Of a stretch of 64,000 nt of DNA, positions 47,601-58,702 are shown in pieces (within the stretch, counting starts at the first letter, position 1; the number at the start of each line of letters is the position of its first letter). The position numbers were made by a program, and so were the translations under genes. The DNA comes from Scilla litardierei (taxonomy: Eukaryota > Streptophyta > Magnoliopsida > Asparagales > Asparagaceae), in assembly GCA_030789695.1 (NCBI GenBank), contig CM061142.1:567167281-567231280 (forward strand). Direction: 5' to 3'. The notes beneath the pieces were generated by a model. That model ran no database searches and was not told the origin of the DNA. It saw only the letters and a list, made by a program, of their open reading frames with translations.

Positions 47601-48300
47601 GTCTTGTCTTGTTCCGTCACGTCCCGACTTGTCTTGACACCTGTAGGTTAGTCCCGTAGTTGGTAGCACACGCTACGACTACTACTTGCTACGCTTTACT
47701 TTCCAGCTGCGTTACTTCCTGTTGTGTTACTCTGTTATAACCACAGCATGCTAATCAACCAGTAAACTGTTGTGAAATAGAACCTCAGCATGCTAATCAA
47801 CCAGTAAACCATTGTTTAAAGTTCGGTGCACTTGCAGTAAAGTCTAACCCTCCTTGTAGACTTTACCTGACGTACAGTTCCTTTCTCTTGGGTGCTGTAC
47901 GTCAGGTGTTCAGCCAGAGATCGTGGACGAGGCAGACTCACTGGAGTACGAGGAGCCGAGGACGTCGACCCAGAGCACGTGCCTGACGAGGACCAGACCT
48001 TGAGGTCTTTTTAGTCGTCACTTTCAAAGGTTACTACTTTTAGTTTGCTTTTAGATAGTTTGTTGCCACGCTTAGGCTTCTTTTTAGACTTTGTACTTGA
48101 TGGATATTATATCTCTAATTTTAATGAATGCAACTTCCTTTCTGTACTTTCTGTTGTTTCGAACTATATTAATGCAAGAACCTGAAATTTTAAAAATGGT
48201 ACCCCTACAGACGCTTATTGGGTCCGAGCCTCTCAGCTCTGGCCTAAGCGGGCCTTAGTCACACTTCGCCTCCGTCCATTTTGGGAAGCGGGGCGTGACA
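44663..48300 (+). repeat. LTR 3 of the three-LTR element
   Basis: 3638 bp. Several private bases lie in its last 1.3 kb (for example 47024, 47561, 47776, 47895 and 48263), where LTRs 1 and 2 agree. Repeat array at 47087-47485. Confidence 0.9.
47087..47485 (+). repeat. ~54-bp tandem repeat with UUCG hairpins, LTR 3
   Basis: About seven units as in the other two LTRs, with three private changes. Confidence 0.85.
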
Positions 48301-48305
48301 ATGAT

Positions 48306-49133
48306 CTATTGCTTTATTTCTGAGATTTTTATGATGAATTATGAGTAGTTTCATCGTTCTAGGGCATGGGGATAGCCCCTATGGACCCGATCTTTGAATT
48401 GAAATGAATGAATTGAATCGTTGCTAGGATTGAAGCAAGGTTAGGTTGTGATTGATTTATTACGAGTAGCTTGGAATTTCCATCGATTGGGATTTGCAAG
48501 AGATTGGATCCCAATTGATGGGAAGGCCTAGATATTCGATTTAGGTTTATAATTGAGATTCTCTAGATTTGGTTTGCAAGAGATTGGGCCAAAGCTAGGA
48601 TTTTTATTATAAATCTAAACTAATATTCGTTTGCAAGAGATTGGATGAATACGAACTATCATAACCTATATCGTAGCTCGAGTTTGCACGAGAGTGGGCT
48701 CGAGATGCGATTGGACGATGATGTCGATCTTCACGCTAGTGGCTTAGGTTAGGGTTTGCACGAGAGTGGGCCCTAATCTAGCTTGCTATAGACCGACAAT
48801 AGCGCGAGAGCGTGCGCTTGGTTCTACATTGAGTTGCGACTAGTTCACTTACATTCAAGCTTTGCGATATTGAAATCCATAATTCACAAGGATAAGTGAC
48901 GGTCCGTAGTGGGGATTTCCTATCCCTAGATGCTTTATTATATTGAATTTTATTTGCTATTTGAACGATTGTGACACTATTATCAAAACCATCCTATTAT
49001 TCCATTGGTAGCTAGGTGATCAAAATAGAGTACTGTCAATTGTCCTCCCTGAGTTCGATACCCGCTCGCCACTACACCGTGCGCTTGCGGTAAGACTACA
49101 GTCGTTTTCCGGGTGTATATCCGGGCTCGATCA
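48306..49133 (+). repeat. 3' LTR of B, second part
   Basis: It continues 31897 and matches 12436-13266. It ends CTCGATCA, followed by ACTAT. It holds the hairpin array at 48480-48783 and the conserved terminal block. Confidence 0.9.
48480..48783 (+). repeat. five-hairpin array with common loop, 3' LTR of B
   Basis: Same five hairpins as 12613-12915. H2 here has the consensus loop TTGCAAGAGATTGG and H4 has TTGCACGAGAGTGG. Confidence 0.85.
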
Positions 49134-49487
49134 ACTATAATACACTAATTTCTACATGGATATGAATATCATTCAATAATACCAATTTAATGATTCAAAA
49201 GAAAGATACGCATTAAGCACCAATATTTTTTTTTTGCTTTTTGTATTTGTCATTTTTTTGTTTTGTGTTTATCTAGAACTAAAGCATCCTAACAAATGAA
49301 CTAGCACACAAACAAAATACTATGAAGGTATACATTAAGCTCAAGGAAGAAACCATACCTTCGTGTTGTCGTTTGGCTAAGGAACTTTTTAATGAAATGT
49401 GATGTCCAATCCATAGTTCCTTGCCCTCCATCTTACCTACACGGAAGATGTTATGTGTGACCTGGAATCCAACAAGGTCCACTCATG

Positions 49488-51281
49488 TTAGTCATCAAAC
49501 TCTAGGAACCCAAATTTGCTTAAATTTAATATTCTTATTCCCATATTTGCAATATGAGAAGTATGACCAACACAACCACATGTAAAGCACTTTGCATGAA
49601 TATTTCTAGTGTTTCTTGTCTCAATGTGAACTTTCTTATATTTTGTCTTTTCAACATGTTTCAAATCATATCTAAATTCACGCCTATTATTGCCATATAT
49701 TTGGTTTCCAAGAATTATATCCAAAGATTGTTTCCCCACACCAAATTTCTTTATGGTCAATTCTAGTTTCGTGACTTTAGATTTCAAGTAAAGATTTTCG
49801 TTCACAAGCAAAGTGCATTTACTAATGAGCTTTATTATTGTCATCTTCATTCTTTTTCATGTTTTCAGCTTTCTTTTCAAACTCAATCATTTTTCCTTTA
49901 GGCTCTATGATTTCATTCTTTAGCTTGCACATCTTTTCATTAACCTCTCTATTTTCAGTTTCTAGCTTAATCATTTTTCTTTATGCATGTTATTTTTTTT
50001 AATAAAATAGGACAATTAAGGCATTCAATTTTATCATGCATGCTAGATTTTTCCTTTTTCAGCAGATCAATAGTATATTTATATGCAACAATTTTATCTT
50101 TCATTTTATCAACTTCTTTAGTCATGTCACAATTTTCTTGTTGCAGTTCAAAGCTAGAATTTCTTAGGCAATCTACCGTTTCATCTTGCATTTCTTTACA
50201 AATTGTTAGAAGTTCAATTTTAGTGCAAAATTTTACCTCATCATGATTTCCCATCAAGCAAAGGGAGGAGTGAGCAGTCTCCTCCTGAGTCTCATCCTCG
50301 CTATCATCGTCCCACTTTACTGCCAAAGATTTTCCTTTCTTCTCTGCAGTGTTATTCTTATCTTCTGAGCAATTCCTCATAAAGTGTCCATGCTTCCTGC
50401 ATTTAAAACATTGAATTTTATCAGTAGTATTCTGTTCAGAAGTATTTCTATCAGGATTAAATGTGTTAGAGCGATTAAACCTTTGTGCCATTTCAGCTCT
50501 TCTTTGGTTGGTCTTGATGTATCTTCTGAAACCTCTTACCATCAGTGATTGCTCTTCATCAAGATCAGCGTCCTTAACTTGAAGAGCTAGTGGTTTGGGA
50601 GCCTTGTTCTCTGGTTCCTCTCTTAATTCTATACTCTGCAGCTCAAGCTCATGTGACATCAAGTTACCGATCAAGTCTTCCACTCTCATCTTTGATAGAA
50701 CATTGGCTTCCTGAATGGCTGTGACTTTGGGACGAAAGGAGCTTGGCAACGCCCTCCAGATCTTCCGTATTTGCTCCAGACTTGAGTATGGCTTTCCAAG
50801 AGAGCTAGAATTGTAGACAATGTCTGTGAATCTCGCAAACATCTCCTTAATGGACTCTGATGGAAGCATGCGAAAGCTTTCATATTCTATGATGAGCAAA
50901 GCAAATCTGGACTCCTTCTCCTGCGATGTTTCCTCATGTGTCACCTCAAGCGTGTTCCAAATTTCCTGCGTAGTTTGACATTGAGAGATACAAATAAACT
51001 CAGCTTTATCTAAAGAGCAAATAAGTGCATTCATAGCTCTACCATTCAGAGAAAACATTTTTTATCAGTATCATCCCATTTCTGTTTTGGTTTTAGAATT
51101 TCAGTATCTTTAATTTTAAGAGTGGGGGGTTCATATCCTTTTTCAACAATATACCAAACATCAAAATCAACAGACACTAAATAAACTCTCATTCTAGTTT
51201 TCCAGCAAAATCAGTGCCATTAAATTTATGGGGTCTAACTGTAGACGGGCCTTCAGCAAAAGCTGTATCAGATATATTCAT
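49488..51281 (-). pseudogene. gag: gag remnant of the SIRE-like element
   Basis: A start at 51281 (MNISDTAFAEG) fits 25 bp after the primer site. Two frameshifts follow (near 51205 and near 51060). Then 363 codons (51058-49967) show a copia-type gag of the UBN2 kind: IWNTLEVTHEE, the SIKEMFARFTDIVYNSSSLGK run, LPSSFRPKVTAIQEA and LIGNLMSHELE. Then comes a zinc knuckle CFKCRKHGHFMRNC and an acidic, coiled-coil-like end. A further piece (49850-49488) has a second, damaged knuckle (CFTCGCVGHTSH). The long gag tail fits SIRE/Maximus. No pol follows before the Athila insertion at 49133. Confidence 0.8.
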
Positions 51282-51305
51282 GGTTATCTAGCCTAGATCC
51301 TCTAA

Positions 51306-51320
51306 CCTGCTTTGATACCA
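51306..51320 (-). promoter_or_regulatory. primer-binding site, initiator tRNA-Met type
   Basis: On the minus strand TGGTATCAAAGCAGG lies two bases after the 5' LTR, close to the usual TGGTATCAGAGC of copia elements. Confidence 0.85.
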
Positions 51321-51322
51321 CT

Positions 51323-52931
51323 TGATAGATCTGGATTTAAGCCTAAAGGGTGGTGAATATGCTAATAAAAATTCTTGAGATAACACATGCAATTATTCAG
51401 GACAGATAGCCAGACACAGAGTAAATAAAAAGCAATCACAGAGTACACGAGAGATTTACCCTGGTTCGGTCGCCCCAACGACCTACTCCAGCCCCAAAGC
51501 AGTTACTAGCATTAATATGTTACAAGGGTACAACCGTAAAAAGCTAGAGCACCTACTCTACGCTCACCAGGTTCCGTACTACACTCACCAAAGTGCTAAA
51601 CACTATTAATCTAATAAACGCTCTCACTTGACTAGCACAGACTAGTCAAGACACTCTTGTCTAGCACTGACTAGACAAGAGCCCAAAAATGAATGAATAA
51701 GAAACCTACAAAAATCAACACACCAATACACGAATGTAAAATAAATATAGAGTTCAGAATAGCTCAGTTCGTGTAGATGTTGGTGTCGCTGTCGTTCAAC
51801 ACTAGTCAGATCTTATCTGACAAGATGTAGTCGTCTATCTCAAGTCGTGGCACCCCTCAAGATGTTGCGGCAATGGAGGAAGGGGCACTTGGAACTTGCG
51901 ACCTTGGATGTTGAGCACCTCTATAACTTGCGGTCTTGGGAAGATTGAAGCTTGAAAACTTTGCATGAAGAGGCAACTTGCGGCATGATGACTTGAGGTT
52001 TCTCCTTGGAAACTTGCGGCCTTGTAGGAGAAGATGGGCTCTTGTGATCTTGCGGCAAGGAGGAGGAGAAGCTCTTAGAGTTGCGGTAATGTGAAGATGT
52101 TGAAGCTTCTATGCAACTTGTGGCCTTTGGAGATGTTGAACTTCTTTGGGCTTGCGCAATGGAGGATGAAGTTTGTATCTTGCGCAATGGAGAAGATGAA
52201 GGAGAAGCTCTTGAGTCCCTTGATGTTTTTACGGCAATGAAATAGGGACCCTCCTTTGTGTGTTGCAGCAATGGGAGATTGGAGATCCAAACTTGCGGCA
52301 ATGATGATTTGGAGAATCTCTCTCTTGGCAATGGAGGTTTCGGCAATGAGTTATTTGTGTTGGCCGTAATTATGTTGCATCTCCTTTTGGGATGTGTTTG
52401 GCCGCATCAAGTAGCTCTCTTTTGAAGAGGGGTTTATACAGGAGAGGGAGAGGATCTTTGGCTCATGTAGAATCCCATAAAATAAGGAGTTTGGATGGAA
52501 TCCTAACTTGAATAGGATTTGAAATAATCTTATGGAAGATCTCTTTCAATCACACTAGGATTTGGAGTTTGAATTGGATTTGAAGACGATTTGAATTTGA
52601 ATGGCAATTGAATTTGAATATGATCTCATTTAATCAAAAATTGATTTACATGATATTTGGTTAAATCACTTTGAGATTTGGTTCAACCACTTTGGGATTT
52701 GGTTCAACCACTTTTGATATGAATGGGATCCCTCTTTATCTCTCCATATTTGACCAAGTCTTCATTTGTGTAGCAATTTTCTCCATCACTTTGACTTGGT
52801 CATTCTTTGAGTGTTTACGAGCTTGCCCCTCCTGAAAACACTTAGCACATATATCAAATGTTCACACACGTTTATTATCGTCAAACACGAAGTCATCGAT
52901 CGTTTTATCCAACTACACTTTGTATCCAACA
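51323..52931 (-). repeat. 5' LTR of the SIRE-like element
   Basis: About 1609 bp. It starts TGTTGGATACAAAG (minus) and ends ATCTATCA. It differs from 8950-10555 by many substitutions, so the insertion is old. The TATA box is damaged. ORFs such as 51921-52346 (minus) are LTR sequence. Confidence 0.85.
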
Positions 52932-53196
52932 AGCTCCATCATAAAAATAATAGACAGTAAGTAGCAAAGGCAAGACAGGCATGAAAATGATATACAAAAG
53001 CAGTAGCCATGGTCGTAACTCCTCCAGGTCAGCTCCATCATAAAAACCATAGAGGGTAAGCAGCAAAGGCAAGACATGCATAAAAATGATATACAAAAGC
53101 AGTAGACATGGAACCCAACATCCCCCAAGTCAGCTCCATCATAAAAACCATAGACATCAAGCATCAAAAGGCAAGACATGCATGCAACAGGTATCA
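52932..53196. repeat. ~99-101-bp host tandem repeat
   Basis: Units start at 52932, 53031 and 53132 (the last partial), each AGCTCCATCATAAAAA ... ATACAAAAGCAGTAGCCATGG ... CAAGTC. Together with 6160-6202 plus 8889-8949 this was one array before the insertions. Confidence 0.85.
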
Positions 53197-53332
53197 ATGG
53201 ACCCCCCCAAATACAACTCCTTCAAATAAACCATAGTCAGCAATGGACCCCCCAAATACAACAGATATACATATCACATCTCATCACCAACTAAAATATA
53301 TAAGTCGTTATACAAAATGTTTCATACCTAAA
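53197..53332. other. host sequence with a short duplication
   Basis: CAATGGACCCCCCAAATACAAC occurs twice, about 45 bp apart. Nothing else recognised. Confidence 0.5.
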
Positions 53333-53770
53333 TCAGTCGAACTTGTTATACAACATCAGTAACATAAAAAACAGTACAAGTATGAGAGAAAATAATACAA
53401 ACTTAATTGATTTGTAATCGAATAGGATGCTATCCATTTTCTCCTTGTTTCTCTCAAAATGTCCTACGCCCATTTCCAACCTCCCCACTAACTCTAACAA
53501 CCTCTTCTCAAACAGTGAGCTCGAAGAGCTTTCTATTCTTGGTGCTCTTTCATTCTCATCCATTAAATGATGTATAACAAATGTGGACCACTCACCATGA
53601 GTGGGGTCCTTCCATTCGAAGAATTTGCATTTTTTTCATGTAGACGTACAAGTCCAAAATCTTCGGCATGGGTTGATCCTGGTCCATGAAGTCCTCCTGG
53701 GCACCCTTAAACCACAGTGGCAAGTCCTGAAGTCATCAACATCTGAATCCAACTCATAATGCGGCGCATC
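53333..53770 (-). pseudogene. GRF-type zinc-finger protein gene remnant
   Basis: 146 codons in one minus-strand frame starting just after an acceptor-like CCACAG, with one internal TGA at codon 45. The first part reads CHCGLRVPRRTSWTRINPCRRFWTC, split here by description: Cys 17 and 19, Arg/Trp-rich middle, Cys 41. After the stop come Cys 48 and FFEWKDP. These are the four zinc ligands and end motif of plant GRF zinc fingers. The C-terminal part has a helical stretch (KRLLELVGRLEMGVGH) and a membrane segment (FVLFSLILVLFFMLLML), as in many small plant GRF proteins. The TGA suggests a dead copy; an earlier exon may lie upstream. It is the only host-type coding trace I recognise here. Confidence 0.7.
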
Positions 53771-56198
53771 CTGTGGTCAGAGGCAAATAGAAGAGCTCGA
53801 TCCTAAACTCATTTGTACATAGACAATCATACAAATAAACACAATTAACGAATAATAATTTAAATATAAAAGATATGTATAAGGAGAAAAGGTTGTGTAA
53901 GAGCGTACCTACGAAAAGTTATTAAGTACGCATGTCAATGTTGACATCATCTTGCAGAAATCAGCAGTTACAGACAAAAGCAAATATCCTATCATGGATA
54001 AAGAATAAACCCTTACATAGCGTAGACAAAGCATATTTCTATATACACATAGCCCTCAGTAAATGTTGTTTTTATTTTCATTTTCCCAACGTGGTTGCTG
54101 GCAGTTGTTCCTTCATTATCTACTCAAGTTAAAATGACATACAAAAGCAGTAGCCGTGGAACACAAGTCCCCCTAGTCAGATCCATCATAAAAACTATAG
54201 ACAGCAAGCAGCAAAGGCAAGACATGCATGCAACTGGTAAACAGACTGATATACTCATATTACATACCATTCATTATTGGGTCTATTCTTTTTGAGGAAA
54301 TCAAGCACATTGGGAAATACAGGAACCATCAAGCCAGCCATCCACTTAATTGGGAATATAAAGAAAAAATTTATTCATTTTCTTGTTTTCATAATTTGCT
54401 ATTTGAAAAAAAACATAGAAAGTAAGCAGCCAAGCCAATAAAAACAAAAGATTACTCCCAAAAATCAACTCATGCATATTACTTGGCATGGAAATCTAAT
54501 CATCAAATGGGTATCGCTTAAAACTCACCAACAACACCAACAATAAGGGTCCAATGGAGCATATCTGCTCTAAAATTTTAGCCCATTTTCTCCCAAAATT
54601 TCACAAACCAACAATAATGAATGAAAACATGAAATAAAACCCACATGCCAAATTCTCACCTTAAACCAAAACAAATGGCATAAATTACTGAAATTGTCAA
54701 AACCATTAAATTGGTAGAGCTTAAAACCGACCTACTCAACACCTCTGTCCAATTGAGCTCTCCTTATATATTTCTCAGCCATCTCTATGTAATGCCCTCC
54801 CCAAGATTAGTCATAAAAGGATTGAGGTGAAATAAAGAAGAAACAAAAAACACAAAGCAAAAGCAAAAGCAAAAGCAAGAGTTAAGCAAGGCAAACTTCT
54901 TGCCATTAAAAAAAGCTAGCACATTCAAAGGAGAAGCAGCAGCAGCAAGTTCAGGGTGTAGTGATAAAAATGGAATACAATACAAATATTTCAAAATGGT
55001 ATTTTTCTCCCTTCATTCTTGCTAATTACAGAAGGAAACTAAAGAAAATGGGTAGATCACCAAGAGAACATCATCACATCACACAACAAAGCCAATGATC
55101 AATGCCCAACTGATCTGTAGTTGCAAAATTGAAGCTTCAATGACAATACTCAACTATTAACAGCTACTAGCTCCTTTCCAACATACTGTTGATTAAAACT
55201 GGAATAAATTTAGATAGTAATTTCTATGAAAAATAACAAGGAACCACTCCTCATCATCGAAGGTAAAAACAGATAAGAGACGCAAATAGAAATGGAATTA
55301 GAAACTTGTTTTCCAATTCCCAAGATGAATCTGTCACAAGACTAAAATTAACACCAAACACCCATTAATAATCAATAATCACCAAGTAATTGCCATTTAA
55401 CTGTTATTAGCATAACATAGTGTCACGCCCCGCGCAAGTGGGTTGTGACATAGGATTAGCAATATGAAGGCCAGTCGATCACAGAAACACTGACAATGTC
55501 CCTTATTTTACAGTATCGAGTCATATATATCTATCACCTACCACCATTTCAATGCCATTACAACCACAAAGTAATTTTCAAGACTAGGAATGGAGTAGGA
55601 AATAGCAACATGCTTGATCTAAATATAATCAAAATTCTGAGAGTTCAGCAAACAAAACTGCATAGGATGAGCACATCAAATACTAACAGTGTATATCATG
55701 GAACCAAACCCCTAAAAGCATCAATCATAACATATAGGAATGAAAAACAAAAACTAAAAAAGAAAATAACGTTTGACTGATCATCATCAGAAAACCCTTG
55801 CTTTGAAAAGAAGACATGAGCATAAAAAAGGAGGAGAGAAACCTCAAGTTCAACAACTGACAACCACAATGCTGATGACTGATCACCACAGCTATCATTT
55901 TTTTCTTACAAAAATAGAAATAGCAACACCCAATACTAGCAGTAGTACTACTGTCAATTAATGAAAAGCAGCAACTAGCAAGACAGAGAGTAGTTGTTTT
56001 TTAAGTTCATGAACAAGCATCACAACGACGACGACAAAAGCACAAGCATAAACTCATGAGCAAATTTCTCTGTTAGCTTCTACTGTTTGTGTTTGTTGCC
56101 CAGCTTTGATGATATGAACGTATGTTCTTTGAGTGAGGTCAAATGCAGATTTGTCTCTTGAGCCTTTTTAGAGTTTTCTTTGCCTTAAGTTAAGAGAG

Positions 56199-56199
<1 letters not shown>
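53771..56199. other. host intergenic sequence, nothing recognised
   Basis: AT-rich DNA without convincing ORFs. A stray copy of the ~99-bp repeat lies at about 54129-54240. At 55421-55450 a 30-bp segment starts TGTCACGCCCCGC and ends TGTGACA, resembling the end of a Tekay-type LTR. The cysteine/phenylalanine-rich ORF at 54785-54994 (minus) is an AAAGC microsatellite read in reverse. Confidence 0.5.
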
Positions 56200-56294
<95 letters not shown>

Positions 56295-56314
56295 TCTCCC
56301 TCTCCCTCTCTCAA
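56200..56314. repeat. (TC)n followed by a 47-base C run
   Basis: TC dinucleotides from about 56200 run into poly-C at 56246-56292 and then more CT-rich sequence. Confidence 0.95.
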
Positions 56315-56512
56315 ACTTGAAAAGTATGGCTCTCAACAAGGCATTCATGCAGTCCAATGAAATTTAATCTTATCGTAAATTTCCTGGTTAATGATATTTC
56401 TTATTTGTGTTAACTTATGTACCATAAATTATAAGGTTATTAATTGACCATGGCAATGATAATTGTGTGCCTGTTAGTGATAACCATTGTCAGTACTTTA
56501 TGCATAATAAGT

Positions 56513-56562
<50 letters not shown>
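56513..56562. repeat. 50-base G run
   Basis: An uninterrupted poly-G run 220 bp after the poly-C run. The two are complementary, and the G run can form quadruplexes. Confidence 0.95.
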
Positions 56563-56563
<1 letters not shown>

Positions 56564-57441
56564 ATAATTGACGATAGCAGGACAAGAAATGGGTGTAGTA
56601 TGACTTCCCAATACTAGTTCTGCCAGCTTCATAGGCTTTGGGTTCAATGACCAGTCAGTCAATTTAATTTGGAGTTCAGGATGATGGGATTATCCAATAG
56701 ATACAGGAAAGCTATGCAACAGAAAAATGTGATTTGATATCTGAATCGTTGCATGTAATTGGAGCAAATGCTTCTAAATGACATTGTGTTCCAGCAAAGA
56801 AAGAACAACACAACATAAAGTACAAGCATTGATAAAAACTAAAAATTACAAATTCGTTTATATTTTGTTGATATGGATACTTGTAAATCTTAGGAAACAG
56901 CTGGCAAATTTGGGATTGCATTAGTTTACGAAGAGAATGTAGAAAAATAACAATCAAATCAAATAATTTGAAGGAAAAATATGGAAATATCAGAAGCAAA
57001 GGATCTAAATGAATAACTAAACAACAAGAAGAGACAGAAGAGCAATAAATACTGATAATATGATTTTCAATACAAAGGACACAAATTCTTGGCTACCTAA
57101 TCATAAAGTCACTCGTACTCATGCTCATCCCCAAAATGTTCCCAAACTCATAGAGGGTCAAGTGTAGGACATATTTCCCCATAAATAAAAAACCATGATT
57201 ATGATACATCTACAGTTCAAGCACAATTCAGATATACATATCAAAATAACAAGGAAAAAACCAGCATCAAACTACATCAAGTTTATAACGTGTGGATTTC
57301 AACAGACTACATCTTGGCAATACTTAACATTGCCCTACTCAAAACAACAGATGAAGAGAACAACGGACTGGAGATCACATATTGTCATGCTTACTCATCC
57401 TTATCCCCATAATGTTACCAAACACATGGATTACCATCCGT
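56563..57441. other. host intergenic sequence, nothing recognised
   Basis: AT-rich. No ORF, RNA gene or element end that I can support. Confidence 0.5.
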
Positions 57442-57560
57442 TCAATTACAATGCCCATGTATCATTATCTCCATCACCATCGCCACCATCTGACCCCCTT
57501 GCCCTTCAATCTCATCAATTTTCTTCTTAAGGTATCTCTTCCGTGACTCATCCGGCTTCG
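57442..57560 (-). pseudogene. possible host exon fragment cut by Athila element C
   Basis: Next to the LTR the minus strand is open for about 39 codons: KPDESRKRYLKKKIDEIEGQ, then GGQMVAMVMEIM and a stop at 57442. The lysine-rich charged helix is unlike the surrounding AT-rich DNA and could be the end of a gene whose upstream part was displaced by the insertion at CTTCG (57556-57560). I do not recognise the protein. It may also be chance. Confidence 0.25.
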
Positions 57561-57921
57561 TGATCGCGCCCCGGATACACGTCCCGGAGCGGCGACACTG
57601 TAGTCTTACCGCAAGCGCACAGTGTAGCGGCGAGCTGGTATCGAACACAGGGAGGCTTAATAACAGTGTCTTCTTCAATCACCTGGCTATAGGAAAAGTC
57701 GAGAAATGTTCGCAAATATGCGGTCACAGTCGTTCAAATGTATAAAAGAAATAACAAATTAATAAAGACGCTTAAGGGATAGGGAATCCCCGCTACTTGC
57801 CGTATCTCATCATTGTGATTCGTAGGTTTCACAATTGCTAGACTTGAAACTTGGGTGAACTAGTTGCAACTAAATGTGGAACCAAGCTCACGCTCTCGCG
57901 CTATTGTCGGTCTATAGCCAA

Positions 57922-58223
57922 CCTAAGGTAGGGTCCAATCTCTTGCAAACCCTAACCTAGGCAAACTAGCGTGAAGAACAACATCATTGTTCAATCGTAT
58001 CTCGAGCCCACTCTCGTGCAAACTCGAGCTACGACCTAGGTTGGGATAGTTCCTACCCGTCCAATCTCTTACAAACGGGTAATGGTATAGAATTTCAATC
58101 GAAAACCCTAGTTTCGGTCCAATCTCTTGCAAACCGATTCCGGAGAAATTCAATTGCAACCCAATTCGAATATCTAGGGCTTCCTATCGAATTGGGATCC
58201 AATCTCTTGCAAATCCCAATCGG
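57922..58223 (-). repeat. five-hairpin array with common loop, LTR of C
   Basis: H5 57922-57961, H4 58001-58028, H3 58055-58080, H2 58112-58138, H1 58188-58223. Compared with A and B, H3 changed ATTCGT/ACGAAT to ACCCGT/ACGGGT, and H2 changed TTTGGT/GCCAAA to ATCGGT/ACCGAA. Both strands of the stem changed together while the loop stayed. Confidence 0.85.
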
Positions 58224-58702
58224 TATGAATCCCTAGCTATTCGTATTATATCAATCCCAAACCAACCCTAATCAATCCTAGCAATAGTTTCACCAATTCA
58301 TCACAAATTCGAAATTGGGCTCGTAGGGTTCATCCCTACGCCCTAAGACGATGAACTACTCACAATTCATAATCAAGTTCAATAGAAATTCACAAGTAAA
58401 ATGAATGGAATTCATAGCAATATTCAACAAATCAATAAAAATGGAGTTTTTGAGAGAAAGAGAGACAAACCAATGAAGAACAAGATAGCATCCAACAAAA
58501 TCTCACTTTTCTCTCCTCCCCAAAAGCTAAATCTAATCCCTAAAAAGTTAATCTAAAAAGGCTGCAAAAAGTTCTGGAAAAAGCTCTCCAAACTAGGTTA
58601 AAAACTGGGGTTAAATACCCCCCAAAATCGCCCAAAAAAACCCTGACGAAAATGCCCCTGCGCAGCCTCAAAATCGCAGTTTACGCTACAGGCAGCGCGG
58701 CT

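Larger units (their letters stand above)
31898..48300 (+). mobile_element. non-autonomous gypsy element (LARD-like) with three LTRs and two internal regions
   Basis: The order is LTR (31898-35536), internal (35537-38280), LTR (38281-41918), internal (41919-44662), LTR (44663-48300), with a period of 6382-6383 bp. The duplication ATGAT flanks the whole (31893-31897 and 48301-48305). The LTRs start TGTAAC and end GGGGCGTGACA. The 2744-bp internal regions have no gag or pol, so it must move with help. The 3' hairpin plus polypurine block and the bases after the LTR match chromovirus T, so a Tekay-type helper is likely. It sits in the 3' LTR of Athila B. Confidence 0.9.
11544..49133 (+). mobile_element. 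Athila-like Ty3/gypsy element B, decayed, with two nested elements
   Basis: The element has two LTRs of the same family, a tRNA-Asp-type primer site and an exact ACTAT duplication at 11539-11543 and 49134-49138. Internal order: gag remnant, protease remnant (both sides of nested element T), the conserved post-pol block, an internal palindrome/TATA region, a broken 3' ORF and a long 3' untranslated stretch. RT, RNase H and integrase are absent. With T and the three-LTR element removed, about 11.4 kb of B remains. It is older than its passengers: its ORFs are broken and its LTRs differ by several indels. Confidence 0.9.
8950..52931 (-). mobile_element. SIRE/Maximus-like Ty1/copia element, minus strand, with nested insertions
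   Basis: Two similar LTRs (8950-10555 and 51323-52931) flank a primer site for initiator tRNA-Met, a long gag remnant and a 3' stretch. AGCTC is duplicated outside (8945-8949 and 52932-52936). Athila element B sits inside at 11544-49133. Without it the copia element is only about 6.4 kb, and no protease, integrase, RT or RNase H is left. The long gag with a coiled-coil-like tail, the TTTTGATGATAACAAAAGGGGGAG-like tract (split here only by strand) and the primer site point to SIRE/Maximus. Confidence 0.8.

Noticed and set aside
54785..54994. Cys/Phe-rich 69-codon ORF (minus)
   Set aside because: Produced by an AAAGC-type microsatellite; no start context or homology.
55421..55450. Short segment TGTCACGCCCCGC ... 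TGTGACA
   Set aside because: Looks like an LTR end fragment, but it is too short and has no partner or duplication.
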